DNA of 64,000 nt from Paenibacillus harenae. GTDB taxonomy: Bacteria; Bacillota; Bacilli; Paenibacillales; Paenibacillaceae. Shown here in pieces: positions 51,176 through 59,852 of this stretch (the first letter of the stretch is position 1; the number at the start of each line of letters is the position of its first letter). The stretch spans positions 248,001-312,000 of the forward strand of contig NZ_JAUSST010000001.1 of assembly GCF_030812415.1 (NCBI RefSeq), given 5' to 3'. The notes below the pieces were generated by a model. It made no database searches. It was not told where the DNA came from and worked only from the letters and a program-made list of their open reading frames with translations. Position numbers and translations under genes: made by a program.

Positions 51176-53008
51176 TTACAAGAAACGGTATTGCGCCTCA
51201 ATTAATCCGTTATATACGCCGCGCTTGCCGATTAATTGTTCGTGATTTCCTTGCTCGACGATCTCGCCGTGGTCAAGCACGATGATTTCATCGGCATGAC
51301 GAATCGTCGATAGGCGATGCGCGATCATGAATGAAGTACGGCCTTTCAACAGCGCCTTCAACGCCTCTTGAATCTTCAATTCGGTCTCGGTATCGATACT
51401 CGCTGTTGCCTCATCCAGTATAAGAATGCGCGGGTCGGCAAGCAATGCGCGAGCAAAGGATAACAGCTGGCGTTGACCCATCGAAAGCACGTTGCCACGC
51501 TCCTCGACCTGCGTATCGTAGCCATCCGGCAAACTCATGATGTAATCATGCGCGTGAACGGCCTGCGCGGCCTTGACGATCTCCGCATCGGTCGCGTTCA
51601 GACGTCCGTAACGGATGTTGTCGCGGATCGAACCGGCGAAGATGAAGGTGTCCTGCAGCACGATGCCGACCTGCGAGCGCAAGCTCTCGATCGTTACTTC
51701 TCGTATATCGATGCCGTCGATCAATACGCGGCCCTGCACCGGATCGTAGAAACGGCAAAGCAGGTTAATAATCGTACTTTTGCCGGAGCCGGTATGGCCC
51801 ACAAGCGCAATCGATTGACCTTCTTTCACGTCGATCGTAATTCCTTTTAATGCCGGTCTGCCAGTCTCGTATTCGAAAACGATAGAATCGAATTTCACTG
51901 CGCCTTTGATTTGCGGGAGATCTCTTGCTTCTTGGCGCTCGCCAACCGTCGGCTCTTCATCGATGAATTCGAAGATCCGCTCGGACGATGCCATAGCGAT
52001 CAACAATTGCGAATACATTTGGCCCAAACGGTTGATAGGGTCCCAGAAGTTGCCGATGTAGTTCGCGTAGCCGACGAGCAATCCGACTGTAATGACATCC
52101 TGCTGAATGAGATGCGCGCCGTACCAGAACAGGATGAACGTCCCGATTGCCGCCGTAATCTCAATGACCGGTCCGAACGCTTGGTTCAGCGCGGACGCTT
52201 TGTTCCATGCTTTCACGTTTACGGTATTCATCTGATTGAAGAAACCCATATTGTCTTTCTCTTGCACGAACGCCTGGGTAACCTTCATCCCTTGAATGCT
52301 CTCGTTCAAATGCGAGTTAATACGAGATTGCTTCATGCGCACATCCTGCCAAGCAAAACGAATCCGCTTGCGAAGCGAAGTCGATACAAGGAACATGATC
52401 GGTACGGTAATCATGACCGCTAGACCAAGCTTGAAGTTCCATACCAGCAAAATAATGACGATACCGAACAGCTGGACGCAGTCCATCAATAGGTTGACGA
52501 CTCCGTTCGTGAACAAATCCTGCAGCGCGTTAACGTCATTCGTTACCCGGACGAGCACGGAGCCCGCCGGGCGCTTGTCGTAGAAACGGAACGACAGCTT
52601 CTGAATGTGCTGGAACAAGTGGTTCCGCAGGTCATAAATAACCTTTTGGCCAATGATGTTCGTATACTTGATCCGGTACGTATTCGATGCCCACTGCAGC
52701 ACGTATAGAAACAACATGATTCCGGCGATAACGAGCAACTTAGGGACACTTGCCGAAGAGCCGTTCTGCGGCTGAATCGCTTCGTCGATGGCGAGTATGA
52801 CGAGTGCCGGAACGCCCAGCCGGGTGAACGTACCCAAGATCATCATGACGATAACGGGGATCAGCTGTTTCGTATAAGGCTTCATATACATGAACAGCCT
52901 GCGCAGCTGCGCCCAGTTAAACGGCTTCTCGATCAGCTCGTCGTCCTGGTATACGAACCGTTCGTTTTTGTTTTTCGCTTTGGTTTGCGTATGGGAACTG
53001 GTGCTCAT
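51176..53008 (-). CDS. ABC exporter half-transporter, catalytic partner
   Basis: 610 residues: six-helix exporter domain (30-330) and ATPase (360-600) with GHTGSGKSTIINLLCRFY, Q-loop VGIVLQDTFIFAGSIRDNIR, signature NVLSMGQRQLLSFARALL, Walker B ILILDEATASIDTETE (catalytic Glu present) and IAHRLSTIRHAD. The signature Ser-Met-Gly-Gln differs from LSGGQ. It overlaps its partner gene by one base at 53008 and forms a heterodimer of the BmrCD/YfiBC type. Lipid or drug export is likely, substrate unknown. Confidence 0.93.
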   Translation of the reverse strand: MSTSSHTQTKAKNKNERFVYQDDELIEKPFNWAQLRRLFMYMKPYTKQLIPVIVMMILGTFTRLGVPALVILAIDEAIQPQNGSSASVPKLLVIAGIMLFLYVLQWASNTYRIKYTNIIGQKVIYDLRNHLFQHIQKLSFRFYDKRPAGSVLVRVTNDVNALQDLFTNGVVNLLMDCVQLFGIVIILLVWNFKLGLAVMITVPIMFLVSTSLRKRIRFAWQDVRMKQSRINSHLNESIQGMKVTQAFVQEKDNMGFFNQMNTVNVKAWNKASALNQAFGPVIEITAAIGTFILFWYGAHLIQQDVITVGLLVGYANYIGNFWDPINRLGQMYSQLLIAMASSERIFEFIDEEPTVGERQEARDLPQIKGAVKFDSIVFEYETGRPALKGITIDVKEGQSIALVGHTGSGKSTIINLLCRFYDPVQGRVLIDGIDIREVTIESLRSQVGIVLQDTFIFAGSIRDNIRYGRLNATDAEIVKAAQAVHAHDYIMSLPDGYDTQVEERGNVLSMGQRQLLSFARALLADPRILILDEATASIDTETELKIQEALKALLKGRTSFMIAHRLSTIRHADEIIVLDHGEIVEQGNHEQLIGKRGVYNGLIEAQYRFL

Positions 53009-54798
53009 TATACTGTGCTCCTTTTCTGACCTTGCGTTGTTAAAGCGGAAGCGACATTCTCTGTCTGTAGAAAATCGGCGTATTGGATGTTGTACGTATC
53101 GCGATAAGGTCCATTTTCGGCAATAAGATCGGCATGCTTGCCCCGCTGCACGATGACGCCTTTATCAAGCACGATAATTTCATCGGCATGGCGCAGCGAG
53201 GAGATACGATGGGCGATAACGAATGTAGTCCGTCCGGCCATCAGCTCTTTGAAGCCGGCCTGAATCTCATGCTCGGTTTCCATGTCGACCGCGCTTGTCG
53301 CGTCGTCAAGGACGAGAATGCGCGGATTTTTGATAAGCGCGCGCGCAATGGCGATCCGCTGCTTCTGTCCGCCGGACAAGCCCATCCCCCGCTCGCCGAC
53401 GATCGTGTCGTAACCAAGCGGCAGCTCCATGATAAAGTCATGCGCCTTGGCCAGCTTAGCGGCATGCTCGATCTGTTCATTCGTAACTTCCTTAACGCCG
53501 TAAGCGATATTGTCGCGAATGGAGGCCGAGAACAGGAATGTTTCCTGGAAGACCGGAGCGATCTGGCGGCGAAGGCTCGCCACGTCCAGATTTCGGATAT
53601 CTATGCCGTCAAGCGTAATCGCGCCTTGCTTCACGGTATAAGCCCGCATTAGAAGTTGAATGAGCGTCGACTTGCCCGAGCCGGTAGCGCCAAGCATCCC
53701 GATAACCGAGCCGGCCGGAGCATCGATGTTAATGTTCGTAACCGCCGGCGATTTGTCCGGATAGCTGAACGTTACATTTTCGAACCGTACATGGCCTTTG
53801 ACCGTCTCGTTTGTCACTTCGACCGCGTTCTCGATGTTTTTGACATGAATATGCTCGTTAAGCAATTCCAGAACCCTCTCGCCCGATGCCTTGAACTGCG
53901 TATAGTTATTGATATGGAAGCCAAGTCCCCACATCGGCCCGATAATGTACCAGATCAAGCTGAAGAAGGCAACGAATTCGCCTAGCTTCAATTCTCCGTT
54001 AATGACAAGAACGCCGCCCGCAACAAGCAGGATAACGGCACTTATGTTCGCCGAAAGCTCCATGACCGGAAAAAATTTGGCCCAAATCGCAGACGCGCCG
54101 ACTTGGTTTTTCTGATAGGCCTCGCTGCGCGTAGAAAATTTCGTAACCTCATGCGATTCCCTTGCGAACGACTTGACCGTGCGAACGCCTGTAATGTTCT
54201 CTTGCACCGCCGTCGTCAGATTGCTCATCGCTTGGCGCATTTCGCGGAACGCCGGGTGAATGTTTTTCTCGAAGCGAAGCGCCGTGAATATAAGCGCCGG
54301 AATGGTCACGAGCGTAATGAGCGTCAATTGCCAGTGAATCGTCATCATCATGATGCCGCCGAATATAACCATCAGCACCATGTTCAAAATCTGCGCGAAA
54401 CCGAAGCCGATAAAGTTGCGAATGGCCTCCAAATCGGCCGTAAGACGGGACATCAGGTCGCCTGTTTTTGCTTTGTCATAATATTGGAAGGACAGCGTTT
54501 GCAATTTGTCATAGCTGGCATTGCGCAGGCTGAACGCTACGCGGTTGCCCAGTCTTCCTCCGAAGAAGCCATGCACGAACTGCAGGCAGCCTTTGAAGGC
54601 GACGACGCCTACGACCGTGAAGGCGAGCGCCGGCACAAGATCGAATCGCCTAGGCGTTATGACATCGTCAATCAGGTAGCGCAGCAGGTTGGGGTACACA
54701 ATCCCTAGTGCCGTAGCACACATAAGCGCCGCGATCGAGGCGAACAAAAACTTTCTTTCGGCCCAATAAAATTGTTTTAATTGCCTTAACACGTCCAA
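53008..54798 (-). CDS. ABC exporter half-transporter, degenerate-site partner
   Basis: 596 residues: six helices (15-300), then ATPase with GATGSGKSTLIQLLMRAY, VFQETFLFSASIRDNIAYG, a canonical LSGGQKQRIAIARALI, and Walker B ILVLDDATSAVDMETE, where Asp replaces the catalytic Glu. In the heterodimer one ATP site is thus normal in signature but lacks the catalytic base, and the other has the base. This asymmetry is typical of BmrCD/TM287-288-like exporters. ATG at 54798, first gene of the pair. Confidence 0.93.
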   Translation of the reverse strand: MDVLRQLKQFYWAERKFLFASIAALMCATALGIVYPNLLRYLIDDVITPRRFDLVPALAFTVVGVVAFKGCLQFVHGFFGGRLGNRVAFSLRNASYDKLQTLSFQYYDKAKTGDLMSRLTADLEAIRNFIGFGFAQILNMVLMVIFGGIMMMTIHWQLTLITLVTIPALIFTALRFEKNIHPAFREMRQAMSNLTTAVQENITGVRTVKSFARESHEVTKFSTRSEAYQKNQVGASAIWAKFFPVMELSANISAVILLVAGGVLVINGELKLGEFVAFFSLIWYIIGPMWGLGFHINNYTQFKASGERVLELLNEHIHVKNIENAVEVTNETVKGHVRFENVTFSYPDKSPAVTNINIDAPAGSVIGMLGATGSGKSTLIQLLMRAYTVKQGAITLDGIDIRNLDVASLRRQIAPVFQETFLFSASIRDNIAYGVKEVTNEQIEHAAKLAKAHDFIMELPLGYDTIVGERGMGLSGGQKQRIAIARALIKNPRILVLDDATSAVDMETEHEIQAGFKELMAGRTTFVIAHRISSLRHADEIIVLDKGVIVQRGKHADLIAENGPYRDTYNIQYADFLQTENVASALTTQGQKRSTV

Positions 54799-55011
54799 GA
54801 AAAAACATCTCCCCGTCTGCTGTTTTATAAGTATGAGTGAATATTAACAGCATCCATATATAGGGGCAAACAGTATAAAATTGCGTATATTTGATTGAAA
54901 CCTCTTTTAATGGCGATATAGGAATGCCACTCCGCCAAAGCTCCCAAATAGTCTTAAATCGTGACAGATATGTGCACATTGCTCCGTTTTTGCATGAAAA
55001 CACACAAATAT

Positions 55012-55054
55012 AAAAAATGCTATTTCAGACGCGCCGGGCGTCCAAAATAGCATT
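55012..55054 (-). terminator. Terminator of the dynamin operon
   Basis: AATGCTATTT/AAATAGCATT arms (55016-55025 with 55045-55054) around an inner GACGC/GCGTC pairing, followed on the minus strand by TTTTAT. Confidence 0.75.
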
Positions 55055-55094
55055 CAGCGATAATTGCGATAGATACGGAATTGTTTATTGATAA

Positions 55095-58000
55095 TTAGAG
55101 ATCAATCAGCTCGCGGTGCAGCTTCTTAAGCTGATCCGAGTTCGAGCCGCTCTCAAGGAAGCTTCGCTTGCCTTCGGCGTAGTCGAGCATATCTTCACGC
55201 AGCCTTGTCGATGCATGGCCAGCCGCAGTCAGCCAATATTCGCTGTACAGCACCGTCCATTCGGCAATGCGGGCTGACATCCAGCCGTTCAAGGACGGAG
55301 CAAGCAAGCTCTCCAAGTCTTTGCGCAAATTGCCTTTGCCTTCTCCTTCGAAAAACGTTCTCGGCGACTTGAAGCGGCTCCATAACCACTTGGATTCGAC
55401 TTCGTTCGCTTCCCATGGGGCAGCTTCCGGCGGCGTTGGCAAGGCGTCGGGGCGATAAGGAACCGCCTCGTAGCCCTCTAGCGACTCTTGCAGCAGCCCA
55501 GCGCAGCGCTCATAGCGTTTCTGCAACCACGTATGCACGCCTCGTTCCATCCGCAGCGAAGTGGCTTGCAGCTCCTGTGACAGCTCCATCTGAATGAAGC
55601 GCTGCAACTCGAGCCACGAGGTCCAAATCGTCTTGCGCAAGTCGCGTCCGTCGTCTTGAAGCGAGGATGGGTTAAAGGCGAAGTTGTAGAACTCGCCGAA
55701 CCTTTGTTGAATCCGTTTCACGACATAGTAGAGCAGCTCGCTGACTTCTTGCTCGAGTTGCTCCGGCGCACCAGTCGCACGAAGCGCCGACAGGTCGTTA
55801 TCTCCGGCGGTTACCGCGCTCAGCAAGCCGCTTAGCTCTGCTTCCCGAGCGGCGGCATCGCCTTCCGCGCTCTTCACCCAGCCCGCCACCGTTGCGGCAG
55901 CACGTCTTAGATCCTGGTGAGCGGCATCGATCGCCAGCTTGCCGAGATCGTTCCGGATGAACGATAGAAACGCGTTCTCGAATGCTTCTATTCCGGAACG
56001 GCTTAGAAGTTCGGCATCGCCGTCCACTTTGCCGTCAAGCGCCTGCAAGCTGGATACCGGATAGAGCCTTGGATTGCGGATGGCATGCTTCGCCAAATTG
56101 TCCTCGACATGCGCAAGCACGCCAGCAAGCTCTTCTTCGTCAGCGGCAAGGTCGGCCGCGTTGACGAGGAAAAACATTTTATCCAGCTCGAACTGGTCCT
56201 TCACGCGTCCCAGCTGCATCAGAAATTGTCTGTCGGCCTGAGAAAATGCATGATTATAATACGTGACGAACAATATCGCGTCAGCGTTCTTGATGTAGTT
56301 GAAAGCAACGCCCGTATGGCGGGCGTTGACCGAATCGGCGCCCGGCGTATCGACGAGCACGATGCCTTGCGCGGTCAAGTCGCAGTCATAGTACAGCTCG
56401 ATCTCGCTGACGAAGCAAGAGCGCGACTCTTCGGCCACGTAACGCTCGTATTCCGCTTGATCGACCATTAGCTGTTGTCCGAGCAGCCCTTCATGCTGCT
56501 CCCACCCTGCGCGGGCGGCGCGGAGGAAGCTGTAATGCGGGCGTCCGCCCGCTTGAATCTTGTCCGGCGACAGCTTGTCGATGGCGAGCATGAGCGAGCC
56601 TGCGTCCGGCAGCTTCTCCTCGGACGCTTGCTCGCCGAGCAGCGCCAGCGAATAGCGCACGTCGGACAGTATCGCCTCGCTCGTCTTCATGACGACGAGC
56701 GCCGTGCCGTGCTGCCGTTCCGGCGTAGGCGGAACGAGACGGTTGATCGCCGCCGTCGTCGGATTCGGCGAAACCGGGAGCACCGGCTCGCCGATCAGCG
56801 CGTTGGCGAGCGATGACTTGCCGGCGCTGAAAGCGCCGAAGAGCGCTATGGTGAACCGGCTGTTCTGCAGCCGGTTCGCTTTGTCGCGCATCGCATGCGC
56901 GGCTGCTGCTAGTGCCGCGTGCGGCTCTAGCAGCTCTGCGGCGCGCAGCAGCCGCGCGGCAGCGCTATGCTGCTGCGCGAGCGCGGCGCCGCCGCCCAGC
57001 GAGCGGCGGCTAGCGCGAGCTGCGCCTGCCGGCGCGGCCGCAGCAGCGTTAGCTGGCTGCGGCGCGGGCACAGCTGCCGCGCCGGCAACGGCGGCGGCTG
57101 CGCTCGGCGCCGGCAACGGCGGCTTCGCCGCCGGTCGCGGCAGCTCCGCTGCGAGCCGCGCCGCATGCGCGGCAGCGCGCTCCGCGAGCGCTGCCAGCGC
57201 CTCAGCGGCGCCAGCTTGCGAGCGTAGCCCCGCAAGCTGCGCCTGCGCCTCGGCGGCAGCGGCTTCGCCCGCAGCCGCCGCATGATCCGCCAGCGCTTCG
57301 ATAATGCCGAACGCGCGCTGGCGGTACACCCCTTTCGCATCCGCTGCAAGCTCGCGGCTGTAAATCATCGTATACTCGTTGCCGATCACCGCTCCGGCCT
57401 TTACTCGTTCAACGATCCATGCAGGCTCGGGCAGCCACGTCAGCGTTTCCGCCAACTGCTCTTCGAGCCGCTCAGCGGAATACCCGATCCGCTCTGCCGC
57501 TTCCCGCAGCAATTGTTTCACATGCCAATCGATGGCCGCGCTGATGAGCGAGGACAGCTCTGCGCGGAACGCTTCCAGACGCCGTTCCTGCTCCGCGGCC
57601 GTCTTCGCCCCAGCGAACAGCAGACCGGTCTTGAAGCCCGGTTTGCGGCTCTCCAGAAACGACTGCGCCAGATCGCGCAGCGCGGCCGGCGTAATATTCG
57701 CATTATCAAGTACCCTTTGCAGTTCTTGACGGAGCTCCGAGCCAAATAACTCCTTCTGCTCCTGAAGCGAACGAATGCGTCTCGTCAATCCTTCCATTTC
57801 CGATTTAAGCTGGGACAACGCTTCTTCCCCGCCCGCCTCTTCGATCAGTCGCTCTCTTTCCGGCTCTTGCTGTTCCTGCAACCACTTCAAGTGGTTGCCT
57901 GCAAGATGCCTAAGCGACGCATCCACGCTGTAAGCGCACAGAGACTCTCTCAGCTCTGAGAGTTCCTTCAACAGCACAAGCAGCTTATCCCATTCCTGTT

Positions 58001-58730
58001 GCGGATGGCTCGGCTCGCGCAACGACAAATAAACGATCCCTGCCGGCTCAAGATGCCAAGCATGGAACGCTTCCTCTACGCTTCTGCGATAGCTCTCGAA
58101 CGATAGCTCACGGTCACGATGCTTATCAATCTGATTCACGATAAAATATAAGGGCTTGCCCCAATCCTTAAGCTGCTTCGCAAATGCGAAGTTGATCTCG
58201 GACTGGACATGATTGTAGTCCATAACGTAGAAGACAACGTCGGCCAAATGAAGCGCTGATTCCGTGGCCATTCGGTGTGCGTCATCCGTTGAGTCGATAC
58301 CCGGCGTATCGAGCAGTACCGTATGGTCGCTAAGCGTCTCGCTAGGATACACAATCGAAACGGACGTGAACCGCTCGCCGTCTACGCAATATTTATCCAG
58401 CTCATCGATTCGAACTTCCGCCCGCGAGGTAACGCCGTTCTTGATCGTCTCCACTGCGGCGTACGCCCGATCTCCCCCGCGTATGGACACGACGTTGGCG
58501 CTTGTCGGGATCGGACTCGATGGCAGCAGCTTCGTACCGCACAGCTTATTGATAAGCGTGGACTTCCCTGCCGAGAAATGTCCGCAAAAAGCGACAGTAA
58601 GCCGACCTTCGGTCAGCTTACTGTTCAGCTCCTGCACTTGCCTTGAATGTACCTTATCTCCTGCGGCAGCCATAACGCCGGCTGCACTCGCAATAGCTCC
58701 CGCTATGCTCTGCACCGTCATTTCAGTCAT
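55095..58730 (-). CDS. dynA: Two-headed bacterial dynamin-like protein
   Basis: 1211 residues with two complete dynamin GTPase modules. First: P-loop GHFSAGKSTLINKL (about 49-62), switch I PTSANV, G3 LLDTPGIDSTDD and G4 NQIDKH. Second: GAFSAGKSSLANALIG (about 632-647), PTTAAIN, LVDTPGADS and VNAADLA. Each is followed by long helical stalks and a hydrophobic paddle. Between them (about 477-617) is an Ala/Pro/Arg-rich linker of low complexity encoded by unusually GC-rich DNA. It resembles B. subtilis DynA, which fuses membranes and answers to phage and antibiotic membrane damage. The gene is longer in the linker than I expect for DynA. Confidence 0.93.
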   Translation of the reverse strand: MTEMTVQSIAGAIASAAGVMAAAGDKVHSRQVQELNSKLTEGRLTVAFCGHFSAGKSTLINKLCGTKLLPSSPIPTSANVVSIRGGDRAYAAVETIKNGVTSRAEVRIDELDKYCVDGERFTSVSIVYPSETLSDHTVLLDTPGIDSTDDAHRMATESALHLADVVFYVMDYNHVQSEINFAFAKQLKDWGKPLYFIVNQIDKHRDRELSFESYRRSVEEAFHAWHLEPAGIVYLSLREPSHPQQEWDKLLVLLKELSELRESLCAYSVDASLRHLAGNHLKWLQEQQEPERERLIEEAGGEEALSQLKSEMEGLTRRIRSLQEQKELFGSELRQELQRVLDNANITPAALRDLAQSFLESRKPGFKTGLLFAGAKTAAEQERRLEAFRAELSSLISAAIDWHVKQLLREAAERIGYSAERLEEQLAETLTWLPEPAWIVERVKAGAVIGNEYTMIYSRELAADAKGVYRQRAFGIIEALADHAAAAGEAAAAEAQAQLAGLRSQAGAAEALAALAERAAAHAARLAAELPRPAAKPPLPAPSAAAAVAGAAAVPAPQPANAAAAAPAGAARASRRSLGGGAALAQQHSAAARLLRAAELLEPHAALAAAAHAMRDKANRLQNSRFTIALFGAFSAGKSSLANALIGEPVLPVSPNPTTAAINRLVPPTPERQHGTALVVMKTSEAILSDVRYSLALLGEQASEEKLPDAGSLMLAIDKLSPDKIQAGGRPHYSFLRAARAGWEQHEGLLGQQLMVDQAEYERYVAEESRSCFVSEIELYYDCDLTAQGIVLVDTPGADSVNARHTGVAFNYIKNADAILFVTYYNHAFSQADRQFLMQLGRVKDQFELDKMFFLVNAADLAADEEELAGVLAHVEDNLAKHAIRNPRLYPVSSLQALDGKVDGDAELLSRSGIEAFENAFLSFIRNDLGKLAIDAAHQDLRRAAATVAGWVKSAEGDAAAREAELSGLLSAVTAGDNDLSALRATGAPEQLEQEVSELLYYVVKRIQQRFGEFYNFAFNPSSLQDDGRDLRKTIWTSWLELQRFIQMELSQELQATSLRMERGVHTWLQKRYERCAGLLQESLEGYEAVPYRPDALPTPPEAAPWEANEVESKWLWSRFKSPRTFFEGEGKGNLRKDLESLLAPSLNGWMSARIAEWTVLYSEYWLTAAGHASTRLREDMLDYAEGKRSFLESGSNSDQLKKLHRELIDL

Positions 58731-58746
58731 AGTCTCAGTCTGCTCC

Positions 58747-59019
58747 TTAGACGGCTTCCTCTTCGTCCGAAGGCAAGCAAATTTCGAACACGTTGCCGTG
58801 CTGCAAAATCATAATGTTGCGCGCTTTCTCCTTCATGACGACAACCTCGGGTTTAATGCGCATGCGCTCGATGTATTGTTCAGGCACGTCGCCCGAGCCG
58901 CTGACCGTTATGCCTTCAACGACGATATCCTCGTTTTCTTGCGGAGGCGCTTCAAGCACCTGCTCGTAAATATCGGAGAAAAGCTCAAAATTGTTTGTGT
59001 ACACGGAAATACATTTCAT
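58747..59019 (-). CDS. Conserved small protein of unknown function
   Basis: About 90 residues from an ATG at 59019 with GGTAGGGG 9 nt upstream. An ATG at 59028 forms an ATGA overlap with nth and is the alternative. It reads MKCISVYTNNFELFSDIYEQ and later EDIVVEGITVSGSGDVPEQY and VVVMKEKARNIMILQHGNVF, a beta-alpha-rich fold with no signal or helix anchor, ending in an acidic tail (SDEEEAV). No family recognised. It lies 16 nt upstream of the dynamin gene and is probably cotranscribed with nth and dynA. Confidence 0.7.
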   Translation of the reverse strand: MKCISVYTNNFELFSDIYEQVLEAPPQENEDIVVEGITVSGSGDVPEQYIERMRIKPEVVVMKEKARNIMILQHGNVFEICLPSDEEEAV

Positions 59020-59024
59020 CCTTA

Positions 59025-59717
59025 TCATCCCCTACCAGCTATTTTCAGTTCAGCTTTATTTTTGGTTTTATTGCCAGCCTTCATACGCTGCTTGCCTTCT
59101 TTGCATAGATCAAGCAAAGGACAGACCGGACATTGCGGATTTTGGGCTTTGCAATGATAGCGGCCGAAAAAAATGAGCCGGTGATGCGTCACCGTCCATT
59201 CCTCCTGCGGAACAAGCTTCATCAGCTTCTTCTCGACCTCAAGCACATTATCGTCTAGCTTTGCAATGCCTAAACGCTTCGATACGCGATCCACATGCGT
59301 ATCAACCGCGATCGCGGGCACGTCGAAGGCGTTGGACATGACGACATTCGCCGTCTTCCGTCCTACGCCGGGCAGCTCGGTCAAGCCTTCATGGCTTGCG
59401 GGCACTTCGCCGTCGTATTTGTCGATCAAAATGCGGCATAGCTTCTGGATATTGGACGCTTTAGTGCGAAACAGACCGATTCGGCGTATGTCTTGCTCGA
59501 GTTCCTCTAGCGGCACGCCCAAATAATCCTCAGGCTGTTTATACTTCTGGAATAACGAAGCCGTTACTTTATTAACCGTTTCATCCGTGCATTGCGCGGA
59601 CAACAAGACGGCAATCGTCAACTCGAACGGGTTGCTGTGATTGAGCTCGCAATGAGCATCCGGAAACATCTCGGCAATGATATCCAATATATGACGCATT
59701 TTCTGCTTCGCATTCAT
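59025..59717 (-). CDS. nth: Endonuclease III
   Basis: About 230 residues from an ATG at 59717 with GGAG 8 nt upstream. The HhH-GPD fold: LPGVGRKTANVV carries the catalytic Lys121 and VDTHVDRVSKRLG the Asp139 (E. coli K120 and D138). The C-terminal 4Fe-4S loop is C-x6-C-x2-C-x5-C in CKAQNPQCPVCPLLDLC. It removes oxidised pyrimidines and nicks abasic sites. In Bacillus nth sits with dnaD; here it heads the 90-residue protein and dynamin genes. Confidence 0.95.
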   Translation of the reverse strand: MNAKQKMRHILDIIAEMFPDAHCELNHSNPFELTIAVLLSAQCTDETVNKVTASLFQKYKQPEDYLGVPLEELEQDIRRIGLFRTKASNIQKLCRILIDKYDGEVPASHEGLTELPGVGRKTANVVMSNAFDVPAIAVDTHVDRVSKRLGIAKLDDNVLEVEKKLMKLVPQEEWTVTHHRLIFFGRYHCKAQNPQCPVCPLLDLCKEGKQRMKAGNKTKNKAELKIAGRG

Positions 59718-59799
59718 CGTCCTCTCTCCAATCAAACACTATCGTTCAAAGTGTAGCGAAATTTGTCACGGTTAGCAACCGAAAACAGCCACTTTCTAT

Positions 59800-59829
59800 A
59801 AAAAAAACTGCTCTGGAGAGCAGTTTTTT
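59800..59829. terminator. Bidirectional-looking terminator after the SLH gene
   Basis: A 9-bp stem AACTGCTCT/AGAGCAGTT with a 2-nt loop, flanked by A6/T6. It lies between the SLH gene (which ends at 59853) and nth, both on the minus strand. Confidence 0.88.
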
Positions 59830-59852
59830 CACGAAACATCCTAATTTAAGGC

